A DNA stretch of 64,000 bases from Candidatus Villigracilis proximus (GTDB taxonomy: Bacteria > Chloroflexota > Anaerolineae > Anaerolineales > Villigracilaceae). The notes beneath the pieces are model-generated. The model was not told the origin of the DNA and searched no databases. It saw only the letters and a program-made list of their open reading frames with translations. Within the stretch, counting starts at the first letter, position 1. Each line of letters begins with the position of its first letter. The stretch lies in assembly GCA_016715195.1 (NCBI GenBank), contig JADKBB010000013.1:62001-126000 (forward strand), read 5' to 3'. The translations under genes were made by a program, and so were the position numbers. Positions 1-8,440 of this stretch are shown here, piece after piece.

Positions 1-685
1 ACGCTGTGAGAGCGTGTGAAATATATTCAACTTCCAAATCCCAGGCGGGGTGTTCAGGTGGAAGTGTTGCGCTGCGCTGTCCCCAGCGTTTTTCAATGGA
101 TACACCAGTGGCGAGGCCTTCGAAGCAATCACCATGAAACGGGCAGACGCCATCGAATGGGTCTTTCGTTCTGTCGTGCGGCAGGGGGATGTGTCCCAAT
201 TCGGGGTGTAATAAACCATGCAGTAGTTTTCCTTCCACGAATACGCCGCCGCCGATGCCGGTGCCAATGGTGAGGTAAATGAAAGTATTCAGCCCCTGTC
301 CTTTACCCCATTTCCATTCACCCAACGCTGCGCCGTTGACATCTGTATCGAACGCGATGGGAATGTCAAATGCGGAGCGCACCATGCCGACTACATTTGC
401 ATTTGTCCAGCCGGGTTTTGGGGTCGGGAGGATATACCCATAGGTGGGCGAATCAGGATGCGGGTCGAGTGGGCCGAAGCTGGCAAATCCGATGGAGGCG
501 AGTTTGCCAAAATTTTCTTCCTGCTGTTTGAAAAATTTGACAGCCTGAGACATTGTCTCTTCCGGTGTTGTGGTCGGGAAACGTACTTCAGCGCGGATGT
601 CGTTTGGGCCTGTGCCGACAGCGCACACAAATTTTGTGCCGCCGCCTTCGATTCCGCCGAACAAGGGGTGTGAGTTAGTGGGCAT
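1..685 (-). CDS. ROK-family sugar kinase, probably fructokinase (partial, 3' end off window)
   Basis: The reverse strand reads as an open frame from an ATG at 685 to the window edge, about 228 residues. Seen: an N-terminal GGIEGGGTKF phosphate-binding motif, a central TIGTGIGGG glycine motif, and CPFHGDCFEG, which matches the ROK zinc site seen in bacterial fructokinases. ROK kinases phosphorylate a hexose at C6 with ATP in the cytoplasm. The wording of the N-terminus and zinc site favours fructose over glucose, though substrate cannot be proven here. The start overlaps the end of the trehalose-synthase-like gene by 11 bases, so the two are probably translationally coupled. The likely job is to capture a hexose released from imported oligosaccharides. 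The C-terminus is not visible. Confidence 0.85.
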   Translation of the reverse strand, partial: MPTNSHPLFGGIEGGGTKFVCAVGTGPNDIRAEVRFPTTTPEETMSQAVKFFKQQEENFGKLASIGFASFGPLDPHPDSPTYGYILPTPKPGWTNANVVGMVRSAFDIPIAFDTDVNGAALGEWKWGKGQGLNTFIYLTIGTGIGGGVFVEGKLLHGLLHPELGHIPLPHDRTKDPFDGVCPFHGDCFEGLATGVSIEKRWGQRSATLPPEHPAWDLEVEYISHALTA

Positions 686-2273
686 GTTTTTTCATCCAGT
701 GATACGAGTATGGGTTCAACGTTATGCTTTGAATGTTTTGCATTTCGTTGGTTAATAAATTAATATACCCGCCTTGATATTCAGCCGGAAGGGTAAAAGA
801 TCTGCTGGAATCAGTAAGATTATGAACCAGAAGTATCTTTTCTTCACCATGCTCGCGCAGATAGGCAAGAACTCCCGGGTCGTTTGATTCAATAAATTGA
901 ATCGAACCGCGCCCGAAAGCATGATGTTCCTTGCGGATGTGAATCATACGGCGAATGGCACGATAAAGCGAATCAGGATTCGCAAGCTGTGACTCTGTGT
1001 TGATGTGCTGAAAACCGTACTGGCCTTGAATCAATTCAGTAAATGGTTCGCCTTTTGTAAAGCCTGCGTTGGGTGAAGAATTCCACTGCATGGGTGTGCG
1101 CACGCCGTTGCGGTCTGGAAGGTTGAGATTATCTCCCATGCCGATTTCGTCGCCATAATAGATGATGGGAGAGCCGGGCAATGTGAACAATAATGAGTTG
1201 ACTAACTCAATCTTGCTGCGGTCATTGTTGAGGATGGGCGCCAGTCTGCGGCGGATGCCGAGGTTGTGTATCATGTGCGGTTCGGGGGCAAATTCACGCC
1301 ACATTAATTTGCGCTCTTCGTCTGTCACCATTTCGAGGCTGAGTTCATCATGGTTGCGCAGGAAGATCGCCCACTGACAATTATCGGGAATGGAGGGTGT
1401 ATCTTGTAATATTTCAATAATGGGTGTGGCGTTGTTTTGCGCAATAGAAAGAAAGATACGCGGCATGAGCGGAAAGTGAAACGCCATGTGAAATTCATCG
1501 CCGCTGCTGAAGTATTGACTAAGCTCCTTCGGCCATTGATTGCTTTCTGCAAGCATGATGGCTTCGGGGAATTCCCCATCGATCAAGTGACGAATACGTT
1601 TCAGGTAGGCATGGGTTTCAGGCAGACTTTCGCAGTTGGTGCCGTCTCTTTCGAAGAGATAGGTGGGTGCGTCAACACGGAAACCGTCGATGCCGAGTGT
1701 GAGCCAAAAGCGCACGACATTCAGCATTTCATCCTGCACGGCGGGGTTGTCAAAATTCAGGTCTGGCTGCGAAGAGAAAAAACGATGCCAGTAATATTGT
1801 TGTGTCTTTTCATCCCAGGCCCAGTTTGATTTTTCAATGTCGCCAAAGATGATGCGTACGCCCTCGTATTTTTTGTCTGTGTCACTCCAGACGTAGTAAT
1901 CACGATAGGGCGAGTTTTTGTCGGAGCGGGATGCCTGGAACCAGGGATGTGCGTCAGATGTGTGATTCAGTACCAGGTCCATGATGATGCGGATTCCGCG
2001 CTCGTGGGCGGCAGCGATCAAACCTTTGAGGTCATCCAGCTTGCCGTACTCATCTGATACGTTGTAATAATCCGCAATGTCGTAGCCATCGTCACGTAAA
2101 GGGGAGGGGTAGATGGGCATGATCCAAATACAATCCACGCCGAGGTTTTTGATGTAATCGATCTTTTCAGTTAATCCGCGCAGGTCGCCATGACCATCAC
2201 CGTTGCTGTCCTTGAAGGCGCGCACCGAGATTTGATAGAAGACTGCGTCTTTGTACCAGAGTTGATTGTTCAT
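675..2273 (-). CDS. treS: GH13 trehalose synthase-like enzyme (maltose alpha-D-glucosyltransferase)
   Basis: About 532 residues of a GH13 (alpha/beta)8 barrel. Seen: WYKDAVFYQISVRAF at the N-terminus, DDGYDIADY, the nucleophile region GIDGFRVDAP, the acid/base region MLAESNQWP, FLRNHDELSLEMVTDEER and GVRTPMQW. This series is typical of TreS, which interconverts maltose and trehalose; other GH13 oligosaccharide hydrolases are the alternative. A C-terminal all-beta domain is present. A GTG start at 2312 has a good AAGGAG site, but it lies inside a terminator-like hairpin. The ATG at 2273 gives the usual family N-terminus but has no clear ribosome site. It follows aglG and overlaps the ROK kinase start, consistent with an alpha-glucoside utilisation operon. 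Confidence 0.85.
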   Translation of the reverse strand: MNNQLWYKDAVFYQISVRAFKDSNGDGHGDLRGLTEKIDYIKNLGVDCIWIMPIYPSPLRDDGYDIADYYNVSDEYGKLDDLKGLIAAAHERGIRIIMDLVLNHTSDAHPWFQASRSDKNSPYRDYYVWSDTDKKYEGVRIIFGDIEKSNWAWDEKTQQYYWHRFFSSQPDLNFDNPAVQDEMLNVVRFWLTLGIDGFRVDAPTYLFERDGTNCESLPETHAYLKRIRHLIDGEFPEAIMLAESNQWPKELSQYFSSGDEFHMAFHFPLMPRIFLSIAQNNATPIIEILQDTPSIPDNCQWAIFLRNHDELSLEMVTDEERKLMWREFAPEPHMIHNLGIRRRLAPILNNDRSKIELVNSLLFTLPGSPIIYYGDEIGMGDNLNLPDRNGVRTPMQWNSSPNAGFTKGEPFTELIQGQYGFQHINTESQLANPDSLYRAIRRMIHIRKEHHAFGRGSIQFIESNDPGVLAYLREHGEEKILLVHNLTDSSRSFTLPAEYQGGYINLLTNEMQNIQSITLNPYSYHWMKKHAH

Positions 2274-2280
2274 TGTGTTG

Positions 2281-2314
2281 TAAATAAAAAGTGGACTGGC
2301 TGCCCAGTCCACTT
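2281..2314 (-). terminator. Rho-independent terminator-like hairpin between aglG and treS
   Basis: An 11-bp perfect stem (2289-2299 with 2304-2314), a 4-base loop and a T-rich tail (TTTTTATTT on the minus strand) lie just after the aglG stop. The 5' arm contains the alternative GTG start of the downstream gene. It probably lowers expression of treS and the kinase relative to the transporter, or is melted by translating ribosomes. Confidence 0.7.
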
Positions 2315-2321
2315 GTCTCCT

Positions 2322-3410
2322 TTAACCTTTGACTGAGCCTGCTAGTAACCCTCTTACAAAGAAGCGTTGCAGACCGAAGAATACAGCGAGCGGCAGAAGC
2401 ATGGTGATGAATGCACCTGCGGTGAGTAAATGCCAGTCCTGTCCGCGCGAGCCGACGATCTCTGCCAGCCTTTGTGTGAGCAGTTGATTTGTGGGCGATG
2501 CGCCGATGAAGATCAACGCTACAAGATAATCATTCCAGACCCAAAGGAATTGGAAGATCGCGAATGAAGCCAGAGCGGGGACGGATAACGGCAGAATTAA
2601 TCTTGTGAAGATCGTGAAGTGTGAAGCGCCATCTACAAATGCGGCTTCCAAAATATCACGTGGTAGTTCACTCATGTAGTTGAAGAGCAGGTAGGTCGCC
2701 AATGGCAGACCAAAACCCGTATGTGCCAACCAGACCGCGAGAAATGTTCCGTTCAAGTCGAGGCGGACGTAATCACGCAGAATCGGAACCAATGCGATCT
2801 GCAGCGGCACAACAAGTAAAGCTACTACCAATGCAAAGAGCATTTTACGTGCCGGGAATTTCATCCATGCGAAGCCGTAGGCGGCGAAGGCTGCCAATGA
2901 GATCGGGATGACCGTGGCAGGAATTGCCACAGCAAGACTATTCAGGAAGGCGCTGGTCATGTTGTCGCCGCGCTCGGTGACGGTGGAGCCATCTGCGAGT
3001 GTGGCGGTGTAATCATCGCCAGCGAGTACCTGTTTGTAATTTTCCAACGAGAAATTCGTGGCTGTTGTCCAGCCATATTTTTGGACATCCAGATACCCAA
3101 CCCGGCGATTGCCGATCCATTTGATACGCAGATCGTTGGTTTCAATGCCTTTGCTAAGTTCTTCAAATGTGGCGGTGATGCCTTCGAAGGTCATGGGCTG
3201 ATTACGGTCCACTTCGGGACCGGGCTTGATCTTTTCAACGGAGACCCAATCCTTGTGCGGGAAAACCGTCCACCAGCCTGTGCGGTTGATGTCGATGCGG
3301 TCGCGGAAGGAAGAGATGAGCAGGCCAATGGTGGGGACTGTCCAACATAGGCAGATGATTGCCAGCACACCATTAATGATGAAACTGTTGATCATTTTAT
3401 TTGTTTTCAT
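2322..3410 (-). CDS. aglG: Alpha-glucoside ABC transporter permease, AglG type
   Basis: A 362-residue MalG/AglG-like inner-membrane permease. Seen: an N-terminal membrane segment, the phrase TGWWTVFP found in AglG proteins, a soluble insertion of roughly 100 residues, then about five more membrane segments. The cytoplasmic EAA loop reads EAAFVDGASHFTIFTRLILP, and the C-terminus is GLLAGSVKG, as in AglG. It pairs with the AglF-like permease to form the channel for imported alpha-glucosides. The start shares one base with the upstream stop (TAATG), showing translational coupling. No ATPase gene of the AglK/MsmK type lies in the cluster, so a shared ATPase elsewhere is inferred. Confidence 0.88.
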   Translation of the reverse strand: MKTNKMINSFIINGVLAIICLCWTVPTIGLLISSFRDRIDINRTGWWTVFPHKDWVSVEKIKPGPEVDRNQPMTFEGITATFEELSKGIETNDLRIKWIGNRRVGYLDVQKYGWTTATNFSLENYKQVLAGDDYTATLADGSTVTERGDNMTSAFLNSLAVAIPATVIPISLAAFAAYGFAWMKFPARKMLFALVVALLVVPLQIALVPILRDYVRLDLNGTFLAVWLAHTGFGLPLATYLLFNYMSELPRDILEAAFVDGASHFTIFTRLILPLSVPALASFAIFQFLWVWNDYLVALIFIGASPTNQLLTQRLAEIVGSRGQDWHLLTAGAFITMLLPLAVFFGLQRFFVRGLLAGSVKG

Positions 3411-4558
3411 TAGAACACCTCCCTTTGCGCGAACTGACGCAAATTGTAGGCCATGACGGGGGTAACTGCGATCAATAGCACAATGGCAATCGCGGAACCA
3501 ACACCGTTGTTGTTATAGGTAAAGTACTGACGGTAGAACTCGGTCGCGATGACGCTGGTGCCGTATTGGCCGCCGGTCATGACGATAACCACGTCAAATA
3601 TTTTCAAGGTAAAGATAATGATGGTGGTGGAGACTGTAATGATCGTCCCCATAATTTGCGGGATCATAATACGGAAGAATACCTGGAGTTCAGTCGCACC
3701 GTCTACACGGGCAGCTTCAAGGATTTCGGATGAAACGCCTTTGATAGCCGCAGAGAATAGCACCATGGCGTAACCCGTTTGCAGCCAGATGACAATAATG
3801 ATCAGGAAGAAGTTATTCCAGGGTTGGAAGAAGGCTGTCCACGCTTGTGGCTGGCCGCCAAAGAACACAACCACGGAATTGAGCAGGCCGATCTGCGACG
3901 CATCCACGGGTTTGACGGAATATACAAAATTCCAGATCACGCCTGCGCCTACAAATGAAATTGCCATCGGCATGAAGATCAATGCTTTGGCAACCGATTC
4001 GAATTTACTTCTATCTGCAAGTACGGCGATCAACAGACCAGTGGTGACCGTAAACAGTGTGCCGAAGATCATCCACATTAGATTGTTGCGGAAGACGATC
4101 AGCATTCCGTCATTGGTGAAGACATATTTAAAATTTTCAAACCACACAAAATTGACACTGGCTTCGTCATAGAAACTCAGAATCAGTGTGCGGATGGTAG
4201 GCAAAACCAGGGCCCAGATCAGCATCAGGATCGCAGGACCAACAAAAAGTACGGGTTGGAGGCGGCGTATCCATTTGTCTGAAAGTTGTTCGATGAAAAA
4301 ATTGGCTGTAGTAAAAAGCAGAACGACACCGCCTACGCCCCAAACAATTGCCAGGAGCACTGTAACAACTTGGGGAATATTGGAATCTTTTGCCAGTTGA
4401 ATATCACGTAAAAAGAAAAACCCCCATACCAAAGCAGCAAGTGATATGGCCAGGGGGATGATAGCCAGTATGCTTGCGGTGAATCTGCTGCTTGACGAAC
4501 CAGGCTGTGTACTGTTGGGTGTAGTTGAAGCCATGGGATTTGTCACCGATCCTTTCAT
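3410..4558 (-). CDS. aglF: Alpha-glucoside ABC transporter permease, AglF type
   Basis: A 382-residue MalF/AglF-like permease. Two N-terminal membrane segments are followed by a core of about six. The EAA loop is EAARVDGATELQVFFRIMIP, the contact site for the ATPase. It is the partner of the downstream AglG-like permease. The ATG at 4558 lacks a clear ribosome site; an ATG at 4534 has a GGTG stretch about 8 bases upstream and is also possible. A stem-loop separates it from the solute-binding-protein gene, fitting the usual pattern in which the binding protein is made in excess over the membrane subunits. Confidence 0.88.
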   Translation of the reverse strand: MKGSVTNPMASTTPNSTQPGSSSSRFTASILAIIPLAISLAALVWGFFFLRDIQLAKDSNIPQVVTVLLAIVWGVGGVVLLFTTANFFIEQLSDKWIRRLQPVLFVGPAILMLIWALVLPTIRTLILSFYDEASVNFVWFENFKYVFTNDGMLIVFRNNLMWMIFGTLFTVTTGLLIAVLADRSKFESVAKALIFMPMAISFVGAGVIWNFVYSVKPVDASQIGLLNSVVVFFGGQPQAWTAFFQPWNNFFLIIIVIWLQTGYAMVLFSAAIKGVSSEILEAARVDGATELQVFFRIMIPQIMGTIITVSTTIIIFTLKIFDVVIVMTGGQYGTSVIATEFYRQYFTYNNNGVGSAIAIVLLIAVTPVMAYNLRQFAQREVF

Positions 4559-4627
4559 TACTATAATTTGTGCGGCGAGTATGGGGAGTGAATAATTGCT
4601 ATTGTATCAATGAGTGGTTATTTAAGT

Positions 4628-4659
4628 ACGGGTCGGCTCACGTTTGCAAGCCGACCCGT
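4628..4659 (-). promoter_or_regulatory. Intercistronic stem-loop after the solute-binding protein gene
   Basis: An 11-bp perfect inverted repeat (4628-4638 with 4649-4659) with a 10-base loop and no T-run after it on the minus strand. Such hairpins commonly protect the binding-protein message from 3' decay or partly attenuate the permease genes. Confidence 0.55.
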
Positions 4660-4675
4660 TTATTACTTTATGGTC

Positions 4676-6073
4676 TTATTTGGGCCAGGAGGCGTCGATG
4701 TTTGAGAGTGCAGTATCGAGGTCTGTAGCGCCTGAAATATAGTTGGTCATTTCAGACCAGAATGTACCAGCACCAACGGCGCCCGGCATGAGGTCGGAAC
4801 CATCGAAGCGGACGGAGGTGGCGTTCTGAATGATCTCAGCAACACCACGTTCGATATCGTTGCCGTACCAGTTCAAGTCAGCGTCCTTGTGAGGAGCGAT
4901 CGCGCCGCCTTGTTCCATCCACACCTTGAGGTGTTCACCCTTGGTGAAATATTCCATTACTGCCATAACTTCGGGGCGATCATTTGTTGCAGCCCAGATG
5001 TCACCAGCGACGAGAACAGGTTTGCCATAGGCTTCGTCTTTTCCAGGGAAGTAGAAGAAGCTGTAATCTTCACCGCCAACAGTACCTTCAGGGAAGAAGG
5101 AGGTGATGAAGTTACCCTGTTTGTGCATCCAGCATTTGGGGCCGTCAGCATCGAACATGGGCAATGGGGCATCGCCGAAGCTTGTTTCAACAATGCTGGC
5201 GCGTCCGCCGTATACATATTGGTCGTCCCAGATTGTAGCCATAATTTCAGCAGCATTCTTTACTTCAGGTGAGCTGAAGGGAAGTTCACCCTTAACCCAG
5301 GCATCGTAATTTTCGAGGGTGGTGGTGCGGAGCATGAGCTCTTCCATCCAGTCAGTGGCGACCCAGCCGGTGGCGGCGCCGGATTCGATACCAACACACC
5401 ACGGGGTGGAACCATCAGCAACCATCTGGTCCATGAGGGTGGTCATTTCATCCCAAGTGGTGGGGATCGCATAACCAGCTTCGTCCCATGCTTTCTTGGG
5501 GTACCAAACGAGGGACTTGCCGTTCACACGTTCCCAAACGCCGGCCATGATCGGGCCTTCAGGGCCTTCCATGGTAGCCATATCCAACCAGGACTGGTTG
5601 TAGTTGGCAGCAACAGCTTCCATATCGAGATACTGGCTGATGTCAACGATCTTGCCTTGTGCGGCAAATGTGCCAAGCAAACCAGGCTGGGGGAAGTCGA
5701 TCACGTCAGCGGCGTTGCCGGCATCAATGGATGCCTTGATGGAAGCTTCAAATTCTTTGGAGCCCTGATATTGGATGTCGATACCGGTGGCTTCTTCAAA
5801 GGAGGCCATGGTGGCATCGAATTTCTGGGCATCCGCATCAACGAACGGACCGGTAGCTGTTACAACAGTCCCGGAGAATTCACCAGCATAAGCACGTTCG
5901 AGGAAAGTGCCGGTCGCGGCAGGCGCGTCAGTTGCCGCCGGTGCTTCGGTCATTGCAGGAGCTTCGGTGGCGGCGGGTGCTTCAGTAGCAACAGGGGCGG
6001 GAGTTCCGCAAGCAGTCAACATCATGGAAGCGACAATCAACAAGGCAAATGTTTGCCAGAGTACTTTTTTCAT
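4676..6073 (-). CDS. aglE: Alpha-glucoside ABC transporter substrate-binding lipoprotein, AglE type
   Basis: A 465-residue family 1 extracellular solute-binding protein. Seen: a signal peptide ending in the lipobox LTAC, a linker of repeated ATEAP-like units (about residues 27-52), then a two-lobe binding fold containing YQGSKEFEASIKASIDAG, WYPKKAWDEAGY and a C-terminal domain ending in SNIDASWPK. It should bind alpha-glucosides outside the membrane and deliver them to AglF/AglG. It is the first gene of its operon, behind a strong promoter with a LacI-type operator at 6215-6228. The substrate could be maltose, trehalose, sucrose or raffinose-type sugars; the neighbouring enzymes allow all of these. 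Confidence 0.88.
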   Translation of the reverse strand: MKKVLWQTFALLIVASMMLTACGTPAPVATEAPAATEAPAMTEAPAATDAPAATGTFLERAYAGEFSGTVVTATGPFVDADAQKFDATMASFEEATGIDIQYQGSKEFEASIKASIDAGNAADVIDFPQPGLLGTFAAQGKIVDISQYLDMEAVAANYNQSWLDMATMEGPEGPIMAGVWERVNGKSLVWYPKKAWDEAGYAIPTTWDEMTTLMDQMVADGSTPWCVGIESGAATGWVATDWMEELMLRTTTLENYDAWVKGELPFSSPEVKNAAEIMATIWDDQYVYGGRASIVETSFGDAPLPMFDADGPKCWMHKQGNFITSFFPEGTVGGEDYSFFYFPGKDEAYGKPVLVAGDIWAATNDRPEVMAVMEYFTKGEHLKVWMEQGGAIAPHKDADLNWYGNDIERGVAEIIQNATSVRFDGSDLMPGAVGAGTFWSEMTNYISGATDLDTALSNIDASWPK

Positions 6074-6200
6074 TCTTCTCTCCTTGAGAATATATTAAAA
6101 AATTAAATAGATGTTATTGAAATTGTTGTGGATGGGGGATTGTCAATTGTTGGAAGGTACCTCCTGAAAAAAAGAAGTCTGCTTTGATTGATTTGAAAAT

Positions 6201-6261
6201 TGAAAGCATTTTTATGAAAGCACTTTCATAATTAGTATAGCATAACTCCGCCAAGAGTCAA
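6201..6261 (-). promoter_or_regulatory. Promoter of the aglE operon with LacI-type operator
   Basis: On the minus strand TTGACT (6256-6261) and TATACT (6234-6239) are 16 bases apart. Five bases downstream of the -10 box lies TGAAAGCACTTTCA (6215-6228), and a further half site TGAAAGC is at 6201-6207. The operator covers the expected transcription start, so repression by occlusion is inferred. The same 14-mer sits at the lacI promoter (9461-9474). Confidence 0.8.
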
Positions 6262-6343
6262 TACGATTCTTAAAATCCATTATGTCTCTTTTATCTATCT
6301 AAAAAATTCCACCCCCAACTTATAACGGAGTCCCATCATCAAG

Positions 6344-8428
6344 TTATGTGTGCGAAATCCGCAGTACCTTGCTTTGCAGGTTCTTCAACTCCACGGTCAG
6401 CCCGGCTTCCATCCATGCCTTGCCGGAGCGCGGTTGATCGAATCCTTCCACTGTGTAAAGCGCATCAGGTTCCAATCCGCGCAGATAGATCGTTGGGATA
6501 TTAAACCGCTCGGGGATGTGCGTGCGGAAAACGAACAACACACCTTCAACCTTATCCTTGCTAAGATATTGCATCGCTGAAAAATTATTTTTTTGGGATG
6601 AGATCAAGCGGAACTGGTCGCCAAATTGGATGACCTGCCGAATATCTTTATACAAGCTGATGCAATTCGCCGCAGACTCGCGATCGGCCTGATCCCACTC
6701 AAGGAGATTTCCTCCCACTCCAAGTGATCCGCACATACTGACGTGAAAGCGAAATTCCAATGGAACAGTTTCCTTGCCCCAATCTGTGACCCAGGCTTCC
6801 ATTGTGTTGGCTGGCAGAAATTGAGAATAGCCTTCCTGAATGCGTAAGCGTGATGTGGCTTCGGTATTATCACTCGTCCAGATTTGATCTGCAAATTGGA
6901 GGATGCCAAAATCCGCGCGTCCGCCGCCGCTGGCACAGCTTTGCCAAATGACGTTGGGATGACGCTCTCGCAATGTTCCCCACACGTGATACACACCCTG
7001 CACATAACGCACCCAAAGTTCACGCTGGTCACCGGGCGCATCTGCCCAACCTGGCTCGCTGACTCCGCGATTCATATCCCATTTGATAAAGGCAATATTG
7101 TGATCGGCAAGTAATTCATCCAACACGCCGAGGATGTATTCCTGCACATCTGTCCGTGCCATGTTGAGGATGAGTTGATTGCGGCTTTCGGTGCGCGCAC
7201 GGGTGGGGAAGTGGATGACCCAATCAGGATGCGCGCGATAGAGATCGCTATCAGGGTTGACCATTTCCGGCTCGACCCACAAACCAAAGTCCATGCCGAG
7301 GGCGTTGACGTTTTGGGTCAGTCTAGTGAGGCCGTTGGGGAATTTAATTTCATCGGGCCACCAATCACCAAGACCGGCGTTATCCCAGTTGCGGCCATGA
7401 AACCAGCCATCGTCCATGACGAATAATTCCACGCCCATTTGCGCGGCGATCTCTGCCAGCTTCGATTGCGAGGCTTCATCCACGCTGAAGAGAGTCGCTT
7501 CCCATGAGTTGTAGAGAATCTTGTGCAGAACTTTTCCATGCGGGATGATCTCATCACGCACATAATCATGGAAGATGCGACTGGCAGCGCCGAAACCATT
7601 TTGGGTATAGCCAGAAATGGCAGCAGGTGTGACGAAGGGCTGCTTCGGCATTAATTTCCAGGCGAAGTCCCAATCGTTGAGTCCGATGCTGATGCGGGTG
7701 GATGCAAACTCGGTCACTTCGGCGGTGATCTTGTGATTGCCGCTCCATGCCAGTGTACCAAACCAGACTTCGCCATTTTCTTCGCTGGCGTTGCGATCAA
7801 TCGTAAACCACGGTGTGGCACGATGACTGGAGATGAGCCTTCGGCTTTCGATGACCTTCAAGCCCGGCGTCAGCGGCTCGCGCTGCATTTGGAATTCGTT
7901 GCTCCAACTGCCGTACATGTGAGTGAGGGAATAGTCTGCGCCGGGGGGCAGAGTTAATTTTGCAGAGAAGACCCGTTCCACGAGGATGGGTTCATCGCCA
8001 AGGTTTTCGAGCGTGACCCAGCGTTCGATCAGATCATATTCTTCGTGAATGCGATAGTGGAGTGTGACATGTAACGGGTAGAAACTGTCCTTTAATCGCA
8101 GATCAAGCGTCGGTGAGGATGATGCGGTGACTTTAAAATCCTCGTAGACTAAAACCACATCCCGCACTTTATCCGCGAATGTAACCTTGAGACACGGGTC
8201 AATATATTTGGTGCCCGCATAGCCGGGATATTCTTCGGGGACAAAATGATGAAATCCATCGGTGGAAGCAAAATTCGTAGACTTGAAAGGCTCAGGATAA
8301 TCATCGACAAAAGGAAGGCGCGCTCCCCAGTAACGATGCGTGAGCAAACCGACTTCGTTGATGCCGATGGCGTAGGCGGTGTTGCGCGTTTCAAGAACCC
8401 AGCCAGTGGGTGATGAATGAATGGGCAT
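6344..8428 (-). CDS. Alpha-galactosidase, GH36
   Basis: A 694-residue cytoplasmic GH36 enzyme that removes terminal alpha-galactose from sugars such as melibiose and raffinose. Seen: an N-terminal beta-sandwich, then the barrel with WEATLF, FVMDDGWFHGRNWDN, LWVEPEMVNPDSDLY, the nucleophile motif FIKWDMNRG, SCASGGGRADFGIL, and the region WTSDNTEATSRL that should carry the acid/base Asp. The length is normal for the family. The start has AAGGA seven bases upstream. It lies 12 bases after lacI, so the regulator and enzyme are probably co-transcribed. No signal peptide is visible, which agrees with prior uptake by the adjacent importer. Confidence 0.92.
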   Translation of the reverse strand: MPIHSSPTGWVLETRNTAYAIGINEVGLLTHRYWGARLPFVDDYPEPFKSTNFASTDGFHHFVPEEYPGYAGTKYIDPCLKVTFADKVRDVVLVYEDFKVTASSSPTLDLRLKDSFYPLHVTLHYRIHEEYDLIERWVTLENLGDEPILVERVFSAKLTLPPGADYSLTHMYGSWSNEFQMQREPLTPGLKVIESRRLISSHRATPWFTIDRNASEENGEVWFGTLAWSGNHKITAEVTEFASTRISIGLNDWDFAWKLMPKQPFVTPAAISGYTQNGFGAASRIFHDYVRDEIIPHGKVLHKILYNSWEATLFSVDEASQSKLAEIAAQMGVELFVMDDGWFHGRNWDNAGLGDWWPDEIKFPNGLTRLTQNVNALGMDFGLWVEPEMVNPDSDLYRAHPDWVIHFPTRARTESRNQLILNMARTDVQEYILGVLDELLADHNIAFIKWDMNRGVSEPGWADAPGDQRELWVRYVQGVYHVWGTLRERHPNVIWQSCASGGGRADFGILQFADQIWTSDNTEATSRLRIQEGYSQFLPANTMEAWVTDWGKETVPLEFRFHVSMCGSLGVGGNLLEWDQADRESAANCISLYKDIRQVIQFGDQFRLISSQKNNFSAMQYLSKDKVEGVLFVFRTHIPERFNIPTIYLRGLEPDALYTVEGFDQPRSGKAWMEAGLTVELKNLQSKVLRISHT

Positions 8429-8440
8429 GGGATTTTCCTT

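Noticed and set aside
1437..1829. 130-residue plus-strand frame inside treS
   Set aside because: Antisense shadow of a GH13 gene with all catalytic motifs present on the other strand.
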